The position numbers and the translations under genes are program-made. Shown in pieces: positions 42,452-50,146 of a stretch of DNA of 64,000 nucleotides. The stretch lies in the NCBI RefSeq assembly GCF_947500995.1, contig NZ_CANMUA010000003.1, positions 1 through 64,000 on the forward strand, in the 5' to 3' direction. How positions within the stretch are numbered: position 1 is the stretch's first letter; every line of letters begins with the position of its first letter. The stretch comes from an uncultured Serinicoccus sp. (GTDB lineage: Bacteria > Actinomycetota > Actinomycetes > Actinomycetales > Dermatophilaceae). The notes beneath the pieces are model-generated. The model ran no database searches, was not told where the DNA came from, and saw only the letters and a program-made list of their open reading frames with translations.

Positions 42452-43477
42452 TCAGGCGGGTGCGTGGCGGAAGCGGACGAGGACGACGCCGTGGTCGGTG
42501 CTGCCGTCGGCGCGGTGGTCCGCGGTGTGCAGGTGGTCGTTGTCGATGGTCAGCCCGTCGAAGAGCCAGCGCCGCCGCCGCGAGTGGTCGTAGAACTGCT
42601 CCGACACCAGCACGTGGTCCAGCGACTCGCGCAGGTCCTGGAAGACGTGCGTGTAGTAGACATCGCGGGTGTCGCGGTACTGCTGCAGCGTCTGGGCGGT
42701 GTAGAGCGCGTTGTCGCCCCCTCCCCGGGAGTCGCCGACGAGGTAGCGCGGTTGCTCGGTCAGCAGGTTGAGGGTGTTGGAGTGCTGGCCGTCGTTGAGG
42801 TCGCCGAGCACCATGACGGGGGTGACGGTGCCCTTGAGCTGGGCCGTCAGGACCACCCGCAGGGCGGCGGCCTCGGCGGTCCGGCGGATGGTGGACAGGG
42901 CCGACCCGATGGCGGTGGTATGCGGCTTGTACCGGTCGCGGTCGGCGTCGTACCACCCTTCACGCCAGACCTGCGTCGGTGCCTTGGACTTCAGGTGGCA
43001 CACGTAGACGGTGGTGGCGGGCTCGTCCTGGCGCGGTGCGATGTCGAAGCGGAGCACGGGCCGGGAGAAACCGCGGATGCGCACCGACACGTCAGGGGTC
43101 TGCGGGTCCTCGCCTCCCGACTCCAGCCTCAGGTCCTCGGGGAAGTCCTCGATCCAGGTGGCGGTGCCGGGCACGAGGAGGTCGCGCCGCACCAGCGCCG
43201 CACACACGATCCGGGCGCCGGTCGCCGGGTCGGCGAGCAGGGCGTACTCCTCCTCGAGCCCGGCCTGGACGAGCACGTCACGCAGGGCGTCGACGTGCCA
43301 GAGCTCCTGCAGCCCCACCACGTCGGGGGCGAGCCGGGCGAGGACGCCGGCGGACCAGGCGACCTTGGCGGCGTACTCCTGGGGGCTCCAGCCCTCCTCG
43401 TCGCGGTACATCGGGCCACCGGGCAGGTTGAGGTTGTAGAGGTTGAAGGTCACCACGCTCAGCGTCGTCCGGTCCAC
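42452..43477 (-). CDS. Endonuclease/exonuclease/phosphatase family protein
   Basis: A 341-residue EEP-fold hydrolase. Motifs are VVTFNLYNLN near the start, VGLQELWHVDAL (metal-binding Glu), VCHLKSKAP, MVLGDLNDG (Asp-x-Asn) and DHVLVSEQF with a terminal DHGVVLVRF (His). The family includes phosphodiesterases and DNases; no signal peptide is seen. GTG at 43477 has AGGAGG six bases upstream. It is last before the galactoside locus, on the same strand as the LacI regulator but about 100 bases from it. Confidence 0.85.
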   Translation of the reverse strand: MDRTTLSVVTFNLYNLNLPGGPMYRDEEGWSPQEYAAKVAWSAGVLARLAPDVVGLQELWHVDALRDVLVQAGLEEEYALLADPATGARIVCAALVRRDLLVPGTATWIEDFPEDLRLESGGEDPQTPDVSVRIRGFSRPVLRFDIAPRQDEPATTVYVCHLKSKAPTQVWREGWYDADRDRYKPHTTAIGSALSTIRRTAEAAALRVVLTAQLKGTVTPVMVLGDLNDGQHSNTLNLLTEQPRYLVGDSRGGGDNALYTAQTLQQYRDTRDVYYTHVFQDLRESLDHVLVSEQFYDHSRRRRWLFDGLTIDNDHLHTADHRADGSTDHGVVLVRFRHAPA

Positions 43478-43573
43478 CGCTGTCCTCCTCGGGTCGTGGG
43501 CCACCGGGTGCCACGCTCTCAGAGGGGCGCGGACCGCCGCAGATACGAGCCCACCCGGCGCCGGACGGTGCCG

Positions 43574-44587
43574 TCAGGCCGAGTCGCGGGCGACGACCTC
43601 GGTGGGCAGCAGTCGACCCTCCGGCCCGGCCGGTATGCCGGAGAGCTGGTCGAGCACCAGCCGAGCCGCGGCGGCGCCCAGGTCGCGCGCGGGCTGGCGC
43701 ACCGTCGTCAGGGCGGGCCGGCACCGTCGGGCCCAGCTGGAGTCGTCGAAGCCGACCAGGGCGACGTCCTCCGGCACCCGCCGACCGGCGGCCAGCAGCG
43801 CCTCCAGGGCGCCGGCGGCCACGGCGTCCGAGGTGGCGAAGACCCCGTCGACGTCGGGAGCGCGGTCCAGCAGCTCGCGCATCGCGTCCCGACCCGCGGC
43901 GTACTCGTAGAGCGGGCGCTCCACGACCAGCCCCGGGTCGAAGGCCGGGCCCAGCGCCGCGCGGAAGCCGGCGAGCCGGTCCGCACCCGAGTCGCGGTCG
44001 AGACCCACGGCGATGATGCCGACTCGCCGCCGGCCCCGGTCCACCAGGAGCTGGGTCACCGCCGCCGCGGCGCCGGCGTTGTCGATGCCCACCCAGGGCA
44101 TCTCGACCCCCTGCGGCGGCCGGCCGACCAGCGCCGTCGGCAGGGTGGTCCGCTGCATCGCCTCGAGGAGGGCGTCGTGCTCCCGCGCGGAGACGACCAC
44201 CGCACCGTCGACGAACCCGCCCCGCAGGTAGCGCACGACCCGCTCGGTGTCGCGCTCGGAGTCGATGACCAGGCTGACCAGCTGCTGGTCGGCGGTCGAG
44301 AGCACCTCGTTGGCCCCGAGCAGGATGGCGCCGATGTTGGGGTCCTCCAGGAAGAGCTCGTGCGGCTCGTGGACGACGAGCCCCACGGCACCGGACCGGT
44401 TGAGGGCGAGGTTGCGCGCCGCGGTGTTGGGCACGTAGCCCACCGTGCGGACCGCTCGCTCGATCGCCTCCCGGGCGTGGTCGGAGACGTACCCCTCTCC
44501 GTTGAGCACCCGGCTCACGGTGCCCCGGGACACGCCGGCAGCCGCCGCGACATCGCGGATCGTCACGCGTCCGGCAGAGGGGGGCAT
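43574..44587 (-). CDS. LacI-family transcriptional regulator of the galactoside operon
   Basis: A 337-residue repressor: an N-terminal LacI helix-turn-helix (VTIRDVAAAAGVSRGTVSRVLN) and a periplasmic-binding-like effector domain (about 65-330). It is divergent from the GH42-ABC operon, with two identical operators in the gap. TAGGAT exactly six bases before the ATG at 44587 implies a leaderless transcript. It most likely responds to a galactoside. Confidence 0.9.
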   Translation of the reverse strand: MPPSAGRVTIRDVAAAAGVSRGTVSRVLNGEGYVSDHAREAIERAVRTVGYVPNTAARNLALNRSGAVGLVVHEPHELFLEDPNIGAILLGANEVLSTADQQLVSLVIDSERDTERVVRYLRGGFVDGAVVVSAREHDALLEAMQRTTLPTALVGRPPQGVEMPWVGIDNAGAAAAVTQLLVDRGRRRVGIIAVGLDRDSGADRLAGFRAALGPAFDPGLVVERPLYEYAAGRDAMRELLDRAPDVDGVFATSDAVAAGALEALLAAGRRVPEDVALVGFDDSSWARRCRPALTTVRQPARDLGAAAARLVLDQLSGIPAGPEGRLLPTEVVARDSA

Positions 44588-44593
44588 ACCCCG

Positions 44594-44599
44594 ATCCTA
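44594..44599 (-). promoter_or_regulatory. Leaderless -10 of the LacI-family gene
   Basis: TAGGAT on the minus strand lies six bases before the ATG at 44587, with no Shine-Dalgarno sequence. Confidence 0.45.
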
Positions 44600-44608
44600 C
44601 CCAGGGGG

Positions 44609-44638
44609 TTGACAGCCACGGGTGCTGACGGGCAGTCT
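44609..44638 (+). promoter_or_regulatory. Promoter of the galactoside operon
   Basis: A perfect -35 TTGACA (44609-44614) is followed 17-18 bases later by a weak -10 near 44632-44638. The first operator begins at once after it, so repressor binding would block transcription start or escape. Confidence 0.5.
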
Positions 44639-44700
44639 CTGTGCACGGTCACAGAAACGCGCATCCGCTTCGCCGGTGCTGGTTCTGTGCACGGTCACAG
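44639..44700. promoter_or_regulatory. Two identical LacI-type operators
   Basis: CTGTGCACGGTCACAG occurs at 44639-44654 and again at 44685-44700, 46 bases apart. Its ends (CTGTG and CACAG) are palindromic as expected for a LacI-family dimer site. The spacing is about four and a half helical turns. Both copies are between the divergent regulator and beta-galactosidase genes. Confidence 0.8.
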
Positions 44701-44736
44701 GCGACCGACCCGGTCGCCCTGCGCGAAGGAGCGGCG

Positions 44737-46821
44737 ATGGTCCAGGTCGGCACCCCACCGGTGTGGTCGCACCGTCGCGTCGACCCCGCAGAGGCGCCCG
44801 GGCGCACCCCGTGGCGCACCGACCACCCGCTGCTGGGCTGCGACTACAACCCCGAGCAGTGGCCTCGGGAGGTGTGGCACGAGGACGTCCGGCTCATGCG
44901 CGAGGCCGGCGTCGAGCTGGTGGCGGTCAACATCTTCGGCTGGGCCGAGGTCCAGCCCGCCGCCGACCGCTTCGCCTTCGACCGCCTGGACGAGGTGCTG
45001 GACCTGCTCCACGAGCACCGCATCGGGGTCAACCTCGGCACCGGGACGGCGTCCCCGCCGCCCTGGCTGACCACGGCATACCCGCAGGTCCTCCCGGTCG
45101 CCGAGGACGGCACCACCCGCTGGCCGGGGGGCCGGCAGGCGTGGTGCCCCAGCTCGCCGGTCTTCCGCGAGCTCTCCCTGGCGCTCGTGGACCGGGTGGC
45201 CTCCCGCTACGGCCGGCACCCGGCCCTGCGCCTGTGGCACGTGAGCAACGAGCTCGGTGGGCACAACTCGCTGTGCTACTGCGATGTCAGTGCCGAGGCC
45301 TTCCGCCGGTGGCTGCGCGAGCGCTACGGCCGGATCGAGGCGGTGAACGAGGCCTGGGGCACCTCGTTCTGGTCCCAGCGCTACGGCACCTTCGAGGAGA
45401 TCCTGCCCCCGCGCCTGACGCTGTCCACCCCGAACCCCGGCCAGGCCCTGGACTTCCACCGCTTCAGCTCCGACGAGCTGCTCGCCCAGCACCGCGCGGA
45501 GGCCGAGGTGATCCGGACCCGCAGCCCCCTGCCGGTCACCACCAACCTCATGGTCACGGCGCACCAGCGCGACATGGATTACTGGGACTGGGCGCCGCAC
45601 CTCGACGTCGTCGCCAACGACCACTACCTCGACCACCGGCTCGCCGACCCGGCCGCCGAGCTCGCCTTCTGCGCCGACCTCACCCGCGGGCTGGCGCAGG
45701 GCCGGCCCTGGATCCTCATGGAGCACGCCACCGGTGCGGTCAACTGGCAGCCGGTCAACATCGCCAAGCAGCCGGGCGAGCTGCTGCGCGGCTCGGTGGC
45801 GCACCTCGCGCGCGGCGCCGACGCGCTCTGCTTCTTCCAGTGGCGGGCCTCGCGCCAGGGCGCGGAGAAGTTCCACTCGGCGATGCTGCCGCACGCCGGC
45901 ACGGACTCGGCGACGTGGCGCGAGGTGCTCGAGCTCGGCCGGATCCTGCGTGCCCTGCCCGACCTCGCCGGGACCCGGGTGTCCGCCGAGGTCGCCCTCG
46001 TCTTCTCCTACGAGAACTGGTGGGCGGCCGACGCCCCCAACCGGCCCAGCGAGCTGGTCGTCCACCTCGAGCAGGTCCACCAGGCCTATGCCGCGTTGCG
46101 GGCGGCCGGCGTCGGTGTCGACATCGTGCCCCCGGGTGCCGCGCTCCAGGGCTACCGGGTCGTGGTCGTGCCCCACCTCTACCTCGTCCGTGACGCCGAG
46201 GCCGCCGTCCTGGAGGACTTCGTCGCCGGCGGCGGGCACGCGCTCGTGACCTTCTTCTCCGGCATCGTCGACGAGGACGACCGGGTGCGCCCCGGCGGCT
46301 ACCCCGGTGCCTTCCGCGACCTGCTCGGCGTCACCGTCGAGGAGGTCCACCCGCTGCCGGAGGGGGTCGCCCTGGCCCTGGAGGGCGCCCCGGGCGGGAC
46401 GGTGCGCCGCTGGACCGAGCGAGTCCGGCTCGACGGGGCGCGGGCCCACCGCCGCCTGGGGGCGGGCCCGCTCGCGGGGCACCCGGCGGTCACCGTCCAC
46501 GAGCACGGCACGGGACGCGCCTGGTACGCCGCGGCGGACCTCGACCCCGACGCCCAGCGAGCGCTGGTCGAGGAGGTGCTCGCCGGGGCGGGCGTGCAGC
46601 CCGAGCCGGGTGCCGGCCCGCAGGTCGAGGTCGTGCGCCGGCGCGCCGAGCCCGTGGGCTCGGGCCCGGACTTCCTCTTCGTCCTCAACCACGGCCCCGA
46701 CACCGTGCTGGTCCCCGCCCGGGGCAGCGAGGTGTGCACGGGCGAGGACGTCGACCCCACGCTCGAGGTGCCGGCCGGCGCCGTCCGCATCGTCCGACTC
46801 TCAGCGCAGGAGCAGTCATGA
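44737..46821 (+). CDS. GH42 family beta-galactosidase
   Basis: A 694-residue intracellular glycoside hydrolase. The TIM barrel begins LGCDYNPEQWP; the acid/base is Glu172 in HVSNELGG and the nucleophile is Glu329 in ILMEHATG, followed by the trimerisation and beta-sandwich domains usual in GH42. No signal peptide, so it acts after import by the ABC transporter encoded immediately downstream. GAAGGAG seven bases before the ATG at 44737 sets the start. Likely substrates are beta-galactosides such as lactose or arabinogalactan oligomers. Confidence 0.92.
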   Translation: MVQVGTPPVWSHRRVDPAEAPGRTPWRTDHPLLGCDYNPEQWPREVWHEDVRLMREAGVELVAVNIFGWAEVQPAADRFAFDRLDEVLDLLHEHRIGVNLGTGTASPPPWLTTAYPQVLPVAEDGTTRWPGGRQAWCPSSPVFRELSLALVDRVASRYGRHPALRLWHVSNELGGHNSLCYCDVSAEAFRRWLRERYGRIEAVNEAWGTSFWSQRYGTFEEILPPRLTLSTPNPGQALDFHRFSSDELLAQHRAEAEVIRTRSPLPVTTNLMVTAHQRDMDYWDWAPHLDVVANDHYLDHRLADPAAELAFCADLTRGLAQGRPWILMEHATGAVNWQPVNIAKQPGELLRGSVAHLARGADALCFFQWRASRQGAEKFHSAMLPHAGTDSATWREVLELGRILRALPDLAGTRVSAEVALVFSYENWWAADAPNRPSELVVHLEQVHQAYAALRAAGVGVDIVPPGAALQGYRVVVVPHLYLVRDAEAAVLEDFVAGGGHALVTFFSGIVDEDDRVRPGGYPGAFRDLLGVTVEEVHPLPEGVALALEGAPGGTVRRWTERVRLDGARAHRRLGAGPLAGHPAVTVHEHGTGRAWYAAADLDPDAQRALVEEVLAGAGVQPEPGAGPQVEVVRRRAEPVGSGPDFLFVLNHGPDTVLVPARGSEVCTGEDVDPTLEVPAGAVRIVRLSAQEQS

Positions 46822-47702
46822 GCCGCCCGACCCGACCACGGGTGCAGCACCCCGGCGCGATCGCGATCTTCATCGGTCCGTTCGCGGTGCTGTTCACCCT
46901 CTTCTACCTGCTGCCGGTGGCCTACGCCGTCTGGCAGTCGACGCGCACGGTCGAGCGCACGGGCACCTTCGGCCCGGCCGAGGAGGTCTTCGGCGGGCTG
47001 ACGCAGTACCGCGAGGTCATCGCCGACGAGGCCTTCTGGGACTCCGTCGGCCGGGTGCTGCTCTTCGGGGCGGTGCAGGTCCCGATCATGCTGGGCGTGG
47101 CGCTGCTGCTGGCCCTGCTGCTCGACTCACCGGTCGTCAAGGGAGCGCGCTTCTTCCGGCTCGCCTTCTTCGCCCCGTACGCCGTCCCCGGCGTCATCGC
47201 GGCGATCATGTGGGGCTTCCTCTACTCGCCCAACCTGTCACCGTTCACCGGCGTCACCCGCGAGGTCGACCTCCTCGGCAGCGGGCTGGTGCTGTGGTCC
47301 ATCGCCAACGTCGTGACCTGGGTCTACGTCGGCTACAACATGCTCATCATCTACTCCTCGCTGCTGGCGATCCCGGGCGAGGTCTACGAGGCGGCCCTGC
47401 TCGACGGGGCCGGCCAGTGGCGCATCGCGTGGTCGGTCAAGATCCCGCTCGTGCTGCCGGCGATCATTCTCACCGGCGTCTTCTCCATCATCGGCACCCT
47501 GCAGCTGCTCGCCGAGCCGCAGGTCTTCCGCACCTTCTCCACCGCGGTGACCAGCGACTACACCCCGAACCTGCTGGTCTACACGACGGCCGCCGTGCCC
47601 AACCAGCCGCTCGCCGCGGCGTTCTCGGTGGTGCTCGCGCTGGCGACCTTCGTGCTCTCCTTCACCTTCCTCAAGCTGACCCAACGGAGGGCCTTCTCGT
47701 GA
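46818..47702 (+). CDS. Sugar ABC transporter permease (first)
   Basis: A 294-residue membrane protein of the MalF/UgpA type with six helices and the EAA loop (EVYEAALLDGAGQWRIAW). ATG overlaps the beta-galactosidase stop by four bases. With the second permease and the binding protein it forms an importer; no ATPase gene is present, so a shared MsiK-like ATPase probably energises it. Confidence 0.92.
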   Translation: MSRPTRPRVQHPGAIAIFIGPFAVLFTLFYLLPVAYAVWQSTRTVERTGTFGPAEEVFGGLTQYREVIADEAFWDSVGRVLLFGAVQVPIMLGVALLLALLLDSPVVKGARFFRLAFFAPYAVPGVIAAIMWGFLYSPNLSPFTGVTREVDLLGSGLVLWSIANVVTWVYVGYNMLIIYSSLLAIPGEVYEAALLDGAGQWRIAWSVKIPLVLPAIILTGVFSIIGTLQLLAEPQVFRTFSTAVTSDYTPNLLVYTTAAVPNQPLAAAFSVVLALATFVLSFTFLKLTQRRAFS

Positions 47703-48565
47703 GCGCGACACCCAGCAGCACGGCATACCGGCAGAGCCCGGTCTCCCGGACGGTCGCGATGCTCGTCCTGGGCGTGTTCACCCTCTACTTCCTCACGCCC
47801 ATCTGGTGGCTGTTCATCGCCGCCACCAAGGAGCGCGGCGACCTCACGACGACCAACCCGCTGTGGTTCTCCGACCTCAACCTCGTGGAGAACCTGCAGG
47901 GCGTCTTCTCCTACGGCGACGCGATCCTGCCGCGCTGGCTGCTCAACTCGGTGCTCTACGCCGGGGTCGGCTCGCTGGTCGCGACGGTGCTGGCGGGGAT
48001 GTGCGGGTACGCCCTCGCGAAGTACGCCTTCCCCGGCCGGGAGGTCATCTTCAACGTCGTCCTCGGCGGGGTGCTCGTGCCGGCGACCGCGCTGGCGCTG
48101 CCGCTGTTCCTCATCTTCGCCCAGGTGGGCGCGACCAACACCTTCTGGTCGGTCTTCCTGCCGAGCATCGTCAGCCCGTTCGGCGTCTACCTCGCGCGGA
48201 TCTACGCCGCCTCGTCGGTGCCCGACGAGCTGCTTGAGGCGGCCCGGCTCGACGGCGCCGGCGAGGTCCGCACCTTCTTCTCGGTCTCGGTGCGGCTCAT
48301 GGTGCCCGCGCTGGTGACCGTCTACCTCTTCCAGTTCGTGGCGATCTGGAACAACTTCTTCCTGCCGCTCATCATGCTGCGCGACGAGCGCCTCTTCCCG
48401 GTGACGCTGGGCCTCTACAACTGGAACACCGTCGTCAACCAGGTCCCCGAGCTGCGCCTCTACGTCCTCACCGGCTCCCTGGTCTCCATCGTGCCGCTCA
48501 TCGTCGTCTTCCTGCTCCTCCAACGCTTCTGGCGCTCCGGTCTGGGCACCGGTTCGGTGAAGTAG
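47699..48565 (+). CDS. Sugar ABC transporter permease (second)
   Basis: A 288-residue MalG/UgpE-type permease with six helices and the EAA loop (DELLEAARLDGAGEVRTFF). GTG at 47699 overlaps the first permease by four bases (GTGA). The pair should form the heterodimeric channel. Confidence 0.92.
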   Translation: MSATPSSTAYRQSPVSRTVAMLVLGVFTLYFLTPIWWLFIAATKERGDLTTTNPLWFSDLNLVENLQGVFSYGDAILPRWLLNSVLYAGVGSLVATVLAGMCGYALAKYAFPGREVIFNVVLGGVLVPATALALPLFLIFAQVGATNTFWSVFLPSIVSPFGVYLARIYAASSVPDELLEAARLDGAGEVRTFFSVSVRLMVPALVTVYLFQFVAIWNNFFLPLIMLRDERLFPVTLGLYNWNTVVNQVPELRLYVLTGSLVSIVPLIVVFLLLQRFWRSGLGTGSVK

Positions 48566-48597
48566 CTCCACCCACCCCTGAAGAAAGAGTGACACCC

Positions 48598-49941
48598 ATG
48601 AAGATCACATCACCACTGCTGGGGGCCGCCTCGGTGGCCCTGCTGCTCACCCTGGCCGCGTGCGGCGGCGGCGACTCCGGCTCCGAGGGTGCCGCCGAGG
48701 GTGATGGCGCCGCAGCTGCCGACTGCGAGCCCAGCGACGGGGAGGTCAGCCTGACCTTCTTCTCCTGGGTTCCCGGCATCGAGGGCGTCGTCGACATCTG
48801 GAACGAGCAGAACCCGGACGTCCAGGTCGAGGTGCAGACCGGCCCCAACGGCAACTCCGGCACCTACCAGAACTTCTTCAACCAGCTCGAGGCCGGCAAT
48901 CCCCCCGACCTGGGCCAGATCGAGTTCGACGCGCTGCCCAACTTCCGGGTGCAGGACGGGCTGACCGACATCGGTGGGTGCGAGGGCGTCATGGACTCCC
49001 AGGAGCAGTTCGTCGACTGGACCTGGAGCCAGGTGCAGCTCGGCGAGGAGGACGCGGTCTACGCGATCCCGCAGGACACCGGCCCGATGGCGATGTTCTA
49101 CCGCGAGGACCTCTTCACCGAGGCCGGCATCGAGGTGCCGACGACGTGGGAGGAGTATGCCGCCGCCGCCGAGCAGGTGCGCGAGAACGACGCCTACATC
49201 ACCAACTTCTCGACCAGCGACATCAACCAGTTCGCCGGCTTCGTCTGGCAGGCCGGCGGCTCGTGGTTCGGCAACGAGGGCGACACCTGGCAGGTCGGGC
49301 TCGACAGCGAGGAGTCGGTGCAGGTCGCCGACTACTGGAACGGGCTCATCCAGGATGACCTCGTCTCCACCCTCCCGCCGTGGACCACCGAGTGGGACAA
49401 CGCCTACAACAGCGGCGACGCGTGGACCTGGATCTCGGCGGTCTGGGGTGCGAACTCCATCATGTCCGGTGCCCCCGACACCGAGGGCAGCTGGCGGGTC
49501 GCCCCCATGCCGACCTGGGGCGACGAGCAGGCGGCCGGCAACTGGGGCGGCTCGACCACGGCCGTCTTCAAGGGCAGCGAGCACCCGCACGAGGCCGCGC
49601 AGTTCGCCCTGTGGCTCAACACCTCCGAGGAGGCCCACGAGGCGCTCATCGAGGCGGCGAACCTCTACCCGGCCACCACCGAGGGCCAGCAGCTGCCGGC
49701 CCTCTCCGAGGGCGTGCCGTTCTACGGCGACCAGGAGATCTACCAGGTCTTCACCGAGGCCGGGGCCACCGTGCCCACCGAGTGGACCTGGGGCCCGACG
49801 ATGACGCAGGTCTACAACGACGTGTCCGACGGCTTCTCCGCCGCGGCGAGCGGCAACGGCAGCCTCGCCGAGGCGCTGACCTCGACGCAGGAGTCGACGA
49901 CGAGCGCGCTGGAGAGCCAGGGCATACCGGTCGGGGAGTGA
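48598..49941 (+). CDS. Sugar-binding lipoprotein of the ABC importer
   Basis: A 447-residue extracellular solute-binding protein (family 1). The lipobox LTLAACGG marks lipoprotein processing at Cys22. The mature protein shows the typical FFSWVPGIEGVVDIWNEQNPDV start and aromatic-rich ligand region (WTWSQVQL, WGGSTTAVFKGSEHP). AAAGAG eight bases before the ATG at 48598. It delivers a galactoside to the two permeases. It is the last gene before a strong terminator. Confidence 0.92.
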   Translation: MKITSPLLGAASVALLLTLAACGGGDSGSEGAAEGDGAAAADCEPSDGEVSLTFFSWVPGIEGVVDIWNEQNPDVQVEVQTGPNGNSGTYQNFFNQLEAGNPPDLGQIEFDALPNFRVQDGLTDIGGCEGVMDSQEQFVDWTWSQVQLGEEDAVYAIPQDTGPMAMFYREDLFTEAGIEVPTTWEEYAAAAEQVRENDAYITNFSTSDINQFAGFVWQAGGSWFGNEGDTWQVGLDSEESVQVADYWNGLIQDDLVSTLPPWTTEWDNAYNSGDAWTWISAVWGANSIMSGAPDTEGSWRVAPMPTWGDEQAAGNWGGSTTAVFKGSEHPHEAAQFALWLNTSEEAHEALIEAANLYPATTEGQQLPALSEGVPFYGDQEIYQVFTEAGATVPTEWTWGPTMTQVYNDVSDGFSAAASGNGSLAEALTSTQESTTSALESQGIPVGE

Positions 49942-50016
49942 GCCGGTGGGGGCGGGCCGGCACCGTCCGCACCGCCCGCTGCCACCTCGCCCTCAGCGCC
50001 CGTCCTGAGTCCTCGT

Positions 50017-50054
50017 GACCGTGGTTCTGCCGCCGGGGCAGCAGGACCACGGTC
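50017..50054 (+). terminator. Terminator of the galactoside operon
   Basis: GACCGTGGTTCTGC (50017-50030) pairs with GCAGGACCACGGTC (50041-50054), 13 Watson-Crick pairs plus one G-U, with a ten-base loop, 75 bases after the binding-protein stop. Confidence 0.7.
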
Positions 50055-50146
50055 GGGCCGGGTGACGGACAGCGCCTGACCGTCGTCCTCCTGCCCCGGC
50101 AAGAATTTCCCGGTCGTGCGGGCCCACCCCGTGGCACGATCGGCCC

